Shown piece by piece: positions 1-12,500 of a stretch of DNA of 64,000 nucleotides (positions are counted from its first letter, which is position 1; every line of letters starts with the position of its first letter). Both the position numbers and the translations under genes were made by a program. The stretch spans positions 21,884,501 through 21,948,500 of the forward strand of contig NC_059347.1 of assembly GCF_019703515.2 (NCBI RefSeq), in the 5' to 3' direction. This DNA comes from Myxocyprinus asiaticus (taxonomy: Eukaryota > Chordata > Actinopteri > Cypriniformes > Catostomidae). The notes beneath the pieces were generated by a model. The model did no database searches, was not told the DNA's origin, and worked only from the letters and a program-made list of their open reading frames with translations.

Positions 1-1310
1 TGTATGACTTACTTTCTTCTGCTGAACATAAATTATATTTCAGGTCTGTAGGTCTATACAGTGCAAGTAAATGGTGACCAGAACTTTGAAGTAGAGGTCT
101 GCATTCCTGTGGAACTCCTGTAGGACCCACGGGACCCAATTAGATTTCTTATGGTGCGGGATTACATTTCCGAGTTGAAGGCGGGAGCGGACTGTACTTA
201 CGTGAGATGTGGACGGGAGCGGGCGGTCAGAGAATAGCCTGAAACATCCGATGTGGATCTCTTTTTTTATTTTATTAATGAACGAATTTAAAAAAAACGA
301 TAATAGCTGGGGGTTTTTTATAACACAAAATAAATGTGTACACAGCTTGTGTAGTAAATTATTCAATATTTAGAGTAGGCAGCCAGGTTGTCAAAGGGGA
401 TTTAATAGAAAGGCAGAGCACAGCGCACATTGTGTCATCAAAGAATGTGAAACTTCAACTAAAAAATGGTCAATTTAGTGTTAAGAAAAAGTCAAATTGG
501 CATCATTTTCACATGTCATCTGATAATAGCAATAACAGAAAAAATGAAATGTTCTTTGTATACACTTGTCTATTTGTATGGCTTTTGCTATATGTGGAAA
601 ACAAATGCGGGGTTGCGGGAATGGGAGCGGTCAGGAAGAAAATCACTACGGGCAGAGAGCGGGTGAACATTGAGTTAAATTCAGCTGGAGTGTTAGGGTG
701 CGGGATAGAAACTTGCAGGAGCGGGATGGAAAAAACATTCCTGGGCAGACCTCTACTTTGAAGCTCCAAAAAGCATATAAAGGCAGCATAAAAGTAATCC
801 ATAAGACTCCAGTTGTTTAATCCATGTCTTCAGAAGTGATATGATAGGTGTGGGTGAGAAACAGATAAATGATTAAGTCCTTTTTTCTATCAATTTTCAT
901 CCCTGCCCAGTAGGTGGCGATATGCATGAAAAATGCGAATCACTAAAAACAAAAGAAGTACTCAGGAGAGAAGAGAGCATGTAGGAGGGCTGGTGAAAGT
1001 GGAGATTTATAGTAAAAAATGTTTCTCACCGACTCCTATTATATCACTTCTAAAGACATGGATTTAACCTCTGGAGTCATATGGATTACATTTATGCTGC
1101 CTTTACGTGCATTTTGGACCTTCTGAGTTCTGGTCAACATTAACTTGCATTGGATGGACCAACAAAGCTGAGATATTCTTCTGAAAATCTTTTTTTTGTG
1201 TGTGTGTGTGTGTTCTGCAGAAGAAAGAAAGTCATACGCATCTGGGATGGCATGAGGGTGAGTAAATGATGAGAGTATTATCAATTTTGGGTGAACTATC
1301 CCTTTATGAG
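1..1310. repeat. Inverted-repeat MITE (cyprinid 'gttcacccaaaaatg' family), left end outside window
   Basis: The right terminus reads attttgggtgaactatcccttt. The inner arms (about 764-860 and 1040-1180) are imperfect inverted copies of one another (ctccagtggtttaatccatgtcttcagaag type). It is split by the insertion at 92-755. The same family recurs across the window. Confidence 0.7.
92..755. mobile_element. hAT-like non-autonomous element, 8-bp TSD
   Basis: The termini tagaggtctgc and gcagacctcta are perfect inverted repeats. The flanks 84-91 and 756-763 are both ctttgaag, an exact 8-bp target duplication as made by hAT transposases. The ORF running through it is not a recognisable protein. 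Confidence 0.8.
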
Positions 1311-1488
1311 GAATGTTTTGCCAATTCTGCAGTGTCACTTACATTATGCTCATAAAATTTTAGTTATTATGAATATCATATGGATAGTATAGATGTTATA
1401 ATTGTAGAAATGTCCTTGTTAAAAAATACTGTGGTGGTACCAAGGTTTAGTGATGGTATCAGAAGGTAATACTTCACTAAATAAGCTA

Positions 1489-3137
<1,649 letters not shown>

Positions 3138-3496
3138 TAAGTGAATATGGTACTTCAAAAAATACCATAGTACATGTCCAGAAAACCATGTTATTACCAT
3201 AGTACCATGTCAAAAATCTTTTCTTAGTGAAAATATGTCTGATGTCCCATACCACATAAGTTTAAAATTCATTGTGCCTTTTACATGAAGGTCGACATGA
3301 CAGGGGAGGTTCCTTTACAGTCATTTTGTATTTTAACTGAAGTCCAAAGGAGTCACAATAAATGGTGCGTGTTTTATTTGAAGTGTTGTTGGTGTTGTGG
3401 TTCCTGGCAGTGAACTTCTCATTAGCTGAAAACATTGTTTTGCCATATCAGTCAGAGGAAAAGACAGTGACTCATGTCTCTTTCTCTGTGTCTCAG

Positions 3497-3590
3497 TCTG
3501 GCGTTATGTGGGAGCCGCTGGAGGTTTTCTCTTCATCCTCATTCAGCTAATGCTGCTCGTTCAGTTTGCCCACAGATGGAATCAAAACTG
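3497..3590 (+). CDS. serinc5: serinc5 exon a (first in window)
   Basis: The acceptor is tttctctgtgtctcag and the donor is gtgagt. The exon starts with the last two bases of a codon and encodes a hydrophobic helix beginning [12 protein letters not shown] and ending FAHRWNQN plus the first two bases of Trp. Confidence 0.93.
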
Positions 3591-6500
3591 GTGAGTTTCG
3601 TCCAAAAAACTGTCCTTTTCTGTCACTCCTTCCATTCACCCAGTAGAAAACGTATCAGGCACTTGGATTAATTCACTGATACTTTCCATCATCATGTCCA
3701 ACTGTTCTTTGGTAACTTGAATCCCCGCAGCTGGAAATCATTAGGTCTGGGAATGGAGACTATAGTGTAATCAGGCTGCCTCTAATTTCCACTGTCAGCG
3801 AGGTTACGTAGTTGCCAGCCAGGGTGGTCTGAACATTGCGCTAGTAAAACAAAAATCCAAGGACTTTTTAATACAAAGTTGAAAGATTTAGGGGAAAGTT
3901 TTAGCACATATGCAGCTCATTTTAGTCACTGCCGCTGTGGTGGACAAGGTGTGAAGTGAGCTGATTTACTTGTTACTCTATAAATTTCCCACAGTCTCCA
4001 GTTTCAAAAACATACTTTACAGTTTTCAGTACCAGAAAATATTTTTTTTTTTAGCATTCTAATTCTAAGAATGAAAGTGCTTTTGTTTCAGTGGGAGTTT
4101 TCAAGACATAAACCCTTTCAACTTTAAGACTGTGTCATAGCACTGATTTTCTCCATATTTTTTCTTCATCTTGCACAGAGCTCTCTCAAGGGTGTGTTCA
4201 TAAATAATGTGTGTTGCGGTGGTAGAGTATGGCCTTGTGTAGTGCTGTTGACATTATAGGGAGGACAAAGAGACAATAATAAAGATGTTGTTGGCTGCTC
4301 TCCAGACTGTGAACAGGAAACCCATGGCTTCATAGTTTCCTCTCTGCTCTCTGTAAAAAAAATAGGAACTTCAGCACTAAAGGGCAGAAACAGGTGAGCT
4401 AATCACACTGGGATAAGTGTGTAAATGTAAGAGAGTCTGTAATACAAGCATTAAAATGTATTGTTGTTCAAGTGATGCATTGTAGTAAATGTTTCGATAT
4501 CATAACATGGCAGTGTGTGAGTAATAGTGCAAAGAAATTAATGTTTATAAAGTCATAATCAGCCATTGTACTAGTGATTTGTGTGAAAGTGTAACAAAAT
4601 TTTGCAGTCATTCAAAGTGTCAAAGGGATTGTTTATACAGTTTGTGTTTTGTTTGTTTGTTTGTTTGTTGATGTAGCTATACTTTGGTCACAAAATTGTC
4701 CTGAAAGGTAAACGGATTCATAAACAAAGTAATTTATGTTTTTGTTTTTCATTTTAAAAATTCGCCTTTATGGGTAGGGTTTGCGTTAGGGTTAGTCTGT
4801 AGTAATTGTAGTTTATTGTAGAGTGTTCATGTTACACATATTTCTAAATATGTTACTAAGAGTAGTTACCATAACAATAGTACTGTTATGGTAACTACAC
4901 TTAATAGTAACAATGTGTTATTACTAGTAGCTCCACCAAATAGTTAAATAGTATGTAAAGTAATTATTTGGCATTTCTCATTACTTGCTTGTAAATACAC
5001 AGTAACAAATAGCTTTATATGAAACAATAGAAGTCTATGGTATGTCCTCATTTAGCTAGATACACGTGTGTGTGTGTTGAAATGAAGCAGACACTGGATG
5101 GTTCACCAGCCAACCCATGCCTTCATGTATCTTCACTGCTCACTCAGACATGTTAGTCAAGCACTGATATGGTATTTTCAATGATAAGAGCAAACTACCA
5201 CCAACACTTGAGCTTGATAACTTGTCATTTAACAGTCCCTTGGGTCTCTGAGGTCAAGAAACTTTGTAAAGGGGCACAACAGTAATAAGCAAAGGACAAT
5301 ATTTGCAACTCGCCACATCCCCAAAACATTTCACAAAAAGTTAATTTTTTGGGTTTAAATTAAATATATACGTATACATAGTATTTGTTCACTTTCTGGT
5401 TGTCAAACTTTGTGAAACAAGTCAGTAGTTAAAGGGTTAGTTCACCCAAAAATGAAAATTCTCTCATCATTTACTCACCCTTATGTCATCTCAAACTCGT
5501 ATTACTTTCTTTCTTCTGGGGAACACAAACAAAGATATTTTGAAGGATGTATGATGTGTTTCTCTCCGTACAATGCAAGTCAATGGGGTCCAAAACTTTC
5601 AAATTCCTAAAAGACAGCATTAAAGCAATGCACACAACTCCAGTGGTTTAATCCATGTCTTCTGAAGTGATATGATTATTTGAGATAACGGCGATCATTG
5701 TGCACTTCAAATTTCGATCACGTTTCACTCTCTAAAAATAGTAATTTTAAGAGAATATACAGTATAAATGCCATGAACGGGGCATTTGTGTGTCTGAGAG
5801 CAGCGTGTGAAGATTAAACACTTTGGAAGCACATGTGCCGTCTGCGGAGGTTCATGCCATACTTCCACGTAAATATAAACAAGGATTTTGATAGAGAACA
5901 GAAAGCGCTCTGGTTTCCCTATTTCACTATCGTGTAATGAAAAATGTTCTTTATCATTGCTGGTTCATCCACGCAGTGAAAATAATGACATGCAGTGGGT
6001 CAGGGATACTGAGGATGAGATGCCTAATTACTCTTTCTGTGGAGATGATAGAATGAAGAAACACAGAATCTTCAAGGTCTTCCTTCATGTGAAATAAGAG
6101 CTTGTGGGTTTAATCAGAGAGCCTTAAAATAATGAGTAAAAGTGAAGACTTGAGAATAGAAATATTTAACTATTGAATATAATATAATATAATAATAAAA
6201 GAATAAATGTAAAATGGACCAAGACTAAAGTTGACCAAAAAGAGAGGCTTATTTTAAGTATTTGTGAATATATTAATATTATAATATTTTGTACTATTAT
6301 TATTTTTATTATTATTATTTTACTATAATATTTCTAATACTGTTATTTTTCATGTCATTAATATTTTTTTTAAGCCTAAAAGGAAATCATATATCCCTAT
6401 TTTATTACATGATCGCAAGTTAAATATGAATAAATGTCTTCTGAATGAAATGAAAGGTGTACACATACACTTCAAAAAATACATTTATATGGCAATTAAT

Positions 6501-9500
6501 TGTCATAATCTGGAAAGCCCTAAAACAGACAATTAATCGTCATTATCGCAATTATTTGTTTGACAATTAATCTTCAGCCAGATTTCATAATCATGACAGC
6601 CCTGTGCAGAGTGCTTACATTTAAGTTAAATTGAATGAAAGTTTCTCACCCAAAACCTATTGTAATGCTTCAGAACACATGGACTAAACCACATGAGTTG
6701 TAGGGATTAATTTTATGCTGCCTTGATGTCCTTTTTGTGCTTGAAAGTGTTGGACCCCATTGACTTGCATTGTATGGACAAACACACATCTTGTATCCTT
6801 CAAACAAATATTTGTGTTCTGCAGAAAAAAGAAAGGCGTAAGAGTTTGAGAAGGCATACGGGTGAGTAAATTATGAGAAAATTAGAATTTTTGGGTGAAC
6901 TATTCAGCCTGGTCTCATGAACATTACGTGACGGTGGCAACATTTTTGCAAAAACGAAGTTATGTGCTTCATTACATGTTTGGCTGCTGTTTCCCAGTGA
7001 AATGTCCAGCAGGGGGGCGCCAAAAGCCAGTGAAATGATGTCGTGATCAGAAGAGGTTTTTAGGTAAATATTAGATGGCGGCTTAAATGAGTAAAGCGTA
7101 CCTCCCTTACCTAAAACTTGAACCTAAACATAACCAATAGTGATCTAAAATAAAATGAGTTACACAAAACAGACATCCTTACCCTTAACCAATGCCTAAA
7201 CCTAACCCATAGTGTCCAAAAACAAAGCGAGAAATGAAAAGCACATTTTCTGAAGCAAACACGACATTTTCGTATCACATGCTTGGGCTTGAACCGTGGT
7301 CTTCTGAGGTCGAAGTCCTATACTCTAATCAGGTGAGCTAATCACACTGGAATAAGTGTGTAAATTTAGGAGAGTTTGTAATACAAGCATTAAAATGTAT
7401 CGTTTTTCAAATGATGCATTGTAGTAAATGTTTTGATATCATAACATAGCAGCATGTGAGTAATAGTGCAAAAATTTGTTTTTATAAAGTCATAATTAGC
7501 CATTGTACTAGTGATTTGTGTGAAAGTAAATAAAACGCACAGTTGTTGTGCCTCTAATGTTAATTTCACCAGGAAACTGAAGCTAAATGTAGAACGCAGC
7601 ACATAAAAAATAAGAAAAAAATTACTATGATTTATTTTCAGGTGCCACTTGGTTTAATGTTTTAGTTGGAGTCTAAAATTCACACATTTTAAATTTAGCA
7701 AAAGTGTATAAAGTTTTATTTGAGACATTTAGTAGCAATTAAACCATATAGTTTTTTTCTAGTTTGGTCTCAGAGTTATATTCAATTTCAGATTTACCAA
7801 CCCCTTAACATCACAAAAAAATCTGTGATTGGTTGTGTAAGCTGTCAGTCAGATGACCCCTTCTGGCCTAACTAGGTGATTCTATATTGTAAAGCATTTG
7901 TCTTAAACTGCCTCCTCTGTGTCCGCAGGAGCTCAGGAGCCAAGTATAATAAAATGTGGTATGCAGCGCTGGCTCTGGTCACACTGGTGCTGTTCTCTGT
8001 GGCAGTGGGTGCCATGGTGTTCATGATCATGTTCTACACGCACCCAGAAGCCTGCTTCCTCAACAAGCTCTTTCTGGGAGTCAACTGCGGCCTCTGTTTC
8101 ATCGTGTCTCTGCTGGCCATCTCGCCCTGCATTCAGACCTGTGAGTTTACAGAGCTGAAGGTCATTCTTCACTGACCTACTTTTTGTACTAACAAGCAGA
8201 TGTTTGCTTGATATCAGGCAAACAAGTTTATGCACTGTGCCTGGAGCTGGAGGTTTTCCCGTGTGTGAGTGAACATTGAGATTTGATGAGTAGTGATTTG
8301 TTCTACAATTGGTGATCATGGATTCTTGCAAAAAAATTAAAAAGCCAGGTGTTTCGAACAAGTCAGTATTGTTACCGTTAAAAAATTTATGTTGTAACAG
8401 GGTGCACAAGATGGGCAAGGAGGAGGCGGGAACTGGCAGAACAGTCAACATTGCTTTAATGACATAAATCAGCTTAAACAAACATAAACACACAGACACA
8501 CACACAGCGGCCATGTGTGTCTCTCTCTCGAACTGGTGCCTCCGGCTCGTCTTTATCCCCCTCCCGGCTGATTAGGACAATTCAGTGCTGGGTGTGCGTC
8601 CTCACGGCCCGGCCAAGCCCTCCTCCTCGTCACACTCCCCCACCACCCGATTCAGGCCGGGGTAACCTCTAGCTTGACGTACTCCCCTCTCTTCCTGGAG
8701 GGGAGGGGTTGCCCTTCCGGCCGTCCATCTGCCAGCAGGTATTTCCCACCTCTCTGGAGCCCTGGGAGAGATGAGATGAGGGGAGGGAGAGGGGAGAGGG
8801 AAAGAGCGAGGGGGAGAGGCAGAGAGAGAGAGAAAAATTTGCTTGCCGGTCCCGGTCATGTCATCGCCTGGTCCTTAGCCACTACTCCGCCCCCTGGTGG
8901 ACAACAGCTGCTTCTTCCCTGGCAGACTGCAGCAAGTCCTCCGACCCTCGGTGGACGGTAACGGCTCCTACACTTCCTGGCAGACATCAGCGGTTCCTCT
9001 GGCGGACAACAGCGGCGACTCCATCCCCTGGCAGACATCAGCGGGTCCTCTGCTTCCCGGTGGACAGCAGCGGCAAGGACTCCACGACAGCGCATCCCTC
9101 CTCCTTCCCGTGTTTCGGCACCAGTGTAACAGGGTTCACAAGATGGGCAAGGAGGAGGCAGGAACCAGCAGAACTGTCAACATAACTTTAATGACATAAA
9201 TCAACTTAAACATAAACACAGACACACACACAGCGGCCGCATGTTTCTCTCTCGAACTGGCACCTCTGGCTTGTCTTTACCTCCTCCCGGCTGATTATGA
9301 CAATTCAGCGCAGGGCGTGCATCCTCACGGCCCAGCCATACTCTCCTCCTCATCACATATGTAAAGTGATGTGATTTTCAGTCATTACAGTAGACTAATG
9401 ATTGGATATAACATGGATATAAACCGTGTAACTATACTTTTGAAACTGTATTTTAACGTTCCCAGTGCAATGCCTTGCCCCACATACTTCTATTTTAACT

Positions 9501-12500
9501 GCATTTCTGCAAACACGTTTTTTTTTGTTTTTTTTTACAAACTGAGGGATGAGTCAAAATTATTGTTTGTGGTATTGTTTTATGCTGTCCTTAGATTAGG
9601 TTGAACAAATAAAATTTCTTTAACCCCTCCTTGTCCTTATGGCTTTTAGACTTTTAACACAGATTTTCAGCAACTTCAACTTTTCAGCCTGAACATTCTT
9701 GGTGCCCTCCACACATGTGATTTGAAGATGCCAATGTAAAACAATGACGTGTTTATAAACAAAGATTAAAAAGTAACAAACAGGGTCAATTTTACCTGGT
9801 TAACAATAAAACTCTGGAGAAAGCAGTATTATGCCAGAATAATAATGCTAGTGTAATAATAGTAATAGAAGTACACTCTTATACTCATAATTACATAGCC
9901 ACACACACAAAACCAAAGAAGTCATCATTCATGCTATGTAAAAATAATGGAAGTCAAAGGGAAGTCCCACCATGATAGAAACAGTGTGTGTGTACGTGTG
10001 TTGTACATTTGCAAATTAGTAAAAGGTTGGTTTTTGAAGATAAAACAGTTTTTGTGGGGAACATTGTTGAACTGTGATTTGCCATGTCAGGGCCAATTTT
10101 ACCTGGTAAGTACTGCGGTGAAACATCAATGTCAGGGACAAGGAAGGGTTAAGAAGAAATGAGGCAATATTTTGTGATGTTTGAGATCTGAAATCTGTAT
10201 GTGGTGCTATTTACCAACAAAATCTAGTGTTTCTCTCTCCTCTTTACAGTCCAGCCTACCTCGGATCTGCTGCAGCCTGCGGTCATCACCGTCTACGTCA
10301 TGTACCTCACATTCTCAGCACTCGCCAGCAAACCCATCGAAAGTGAGTGTCTCTCACTCTAACACTTAATCACACAGTGGTTTCTCTCCACTGTCCCTAT
10401 CCTGGGTGTGTTTCTGAGTGTGGTCTGTTGGGCCTCTTATAGTTTGTGTTTCGAAAGAATTGTAAACTCAGGCTACTTCAATGCATTAAATCCACGACAC
10501 TCATTAACACCCCTAACCTATGCCCTTATTAAAATCTGTCCTGTGCTCTCTCTCTTTTCAGCCGTGGCCAATGTCACTGTCTGCATCTTTCCCTTCAACT
10601 CGGGTCTGAAAAGCGACACTAACATAGTGACTGGTGTCGGAACGGCTATACTGTTTGGCTGCATACTCTACTCTTGGTAGGAGCAATACAAATTTGGTTT
10701 ATGGACTTAACCTGTCCTTAAAGCAGTAGTTCACCCAAAAATGACAATTCTGTGATCATTTACTCCTTCCATTACTCACCTTCATGTTGTTCCAAACCCA
10801 TATGACTTTCATGAGTCACATAAGGAGATTTTAGATCAAAGCTTTCATATCTCATATTGCAAAATACCTCCATTTGTGCTCATATGGGTTTGGAATAGGG
10901 CTGAAATGATGTTACAAAAAATTGTCGACAAAAATTTTCGTTGTCGAATAGTCGTTTGATCTTAACGTAACATAAGATCATATGAAACTCTAATGATTGC
11001 ACACAAGAGCAGCACTGAAGCTCACTCCTGACTGAGGAGAGGAAGAAAACACATCTCAAAGTCCAGACGCACTCTAAACTTTCCAAACAGCTTAAGGTGA
11101 TGTAGATCGCAAAGTATGAGGGAATTATAATACAGAAGCACTCTTGTTGTGGAATAAGCAGAGCCGGAGCTGACGCTCAGCTTAAGCAAAATTTGCGTGT
11201 CGAGCGTCTTTAAAGGAAACACCGGCGTTACATCATTAATGCAGTTCTATTTAATGCGTTATAGCTTTATTAAAGTTAAAATAATAAGGAAACTGCCATT
11301 TCTCTGTGCGGTTTATGAGTTGCGCGAATGTCCCGATCTAAGGGGAAGAGATTGAAACTGCACCCCGCTGATGCACACACTGTCGCGGGGACGCTCATCC
11401 CTCGAGCGAAAATTGGCAATACGCAGCTTTATTAATAAGAGAGAGTTTGTTTTATGAGAGTTAAAGATGGATTGAAGTGAACAGAAAGGTGAGAGAGGGT
11501 AGTCTTCACCCCATTATACACTGCAACAAAATACTTTTTTGATTTGTTTTTGTTTTGGCTTGTTTTCCAATATAAATATCTAAAACTCCTTTAAAACAAC
11601 GTACATTTACTTAAACAGCTATACTGCAGAAGAAAAAATTGTTATCTGAAAATGTTGAATATAATATTAAAAATACAATGAAATATCTAAAAATCCTTTA
11701 AAAAAGATGCATTCACCTGAGAAGCAGCATATAAGATATTTAAACTTGCTTTTAGAGAATAGATCTTGAATATAAGTTTATTTTGTCTTTACTCCTCTCG
11801 CAGAAGTATAACCAAGTGAAAATACACACTGATATATGAAATAGACTTATATTTAAGATATATTCTGTCTAAATATCTTATTTGTTGCTTCTCAAGTAAA
11901 TGTAACTTGTTTTAATGATTTTTAGACTATTTGAAATGGGAAACAAGACAAAAACACTTGATAACAATAGGATTTTTTTGTAGTGAAATTTTTACTGAAT
12001 TAAACTTAATAAAAAGTATTTTTTCCTTTAATTCAGTGAATGTCATTTAGAGGTATTTTTAAAAGATGATTTTGTCCTCTTTATTGTTAGTAAGCATGTT
12101 TAATACAACCTTTTAAGTCGGGCACAAGCTGAATAGTCGATTAAGAGCTAATGATTAATCGTTGCAATAATCGCCCGAATAGTCGAATAATTGTTCTAAT
12201 AATCGTTAGATTCGTCGATTATCAAAATAATCATTAGTTGCAGCCCTAGTTTGGAACGACATGAGGGTAAGTAAATGATCACAGAATTTTCTTTTTTTTT
12301 TTTTTTTGTGCACTATCCTTTCAAAGAAGCTTAGATTTTCTTGGATGGGTGCAAATCCCCATAACATGTTATTTAAATTGGTGATCCCAAAAAAAGATCC
12401 CTGCAGCAATGTAAACATGTAATTTTCTGGCTTGACAAGATGTTCATTTAGATTTAAAAGCAGGTAGTGTGGTAGGAAAGGGAGTGAAGATTAGAAGCTT

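Larger units (their letters stand above)
3591..7928 (+). other. serinc5 intron between exons a and b
   Basis: No gene is visible. The intron holds a duplicated 200-bp block (4391-4590 and 7330-7527), a MITE (5434-6906), a tRNA-like SINE candidate (6906-7345) and AT-rich simple sequence near 6170-6370. The rest is unassigned. Confidence 0.7.

Noticed and set aside
3362..3550. Open frame with a signal-peptide-like N-terminus
   Set aside because: It runs through the serinc5 splice acceptor and exon in another frame, and has no homology I recognise.
7933..8514. 193-codon antisense frame
   Set aside because: It is the reverse of a conserved serinc5 exon and runs into TRIM-like LTR sequence.
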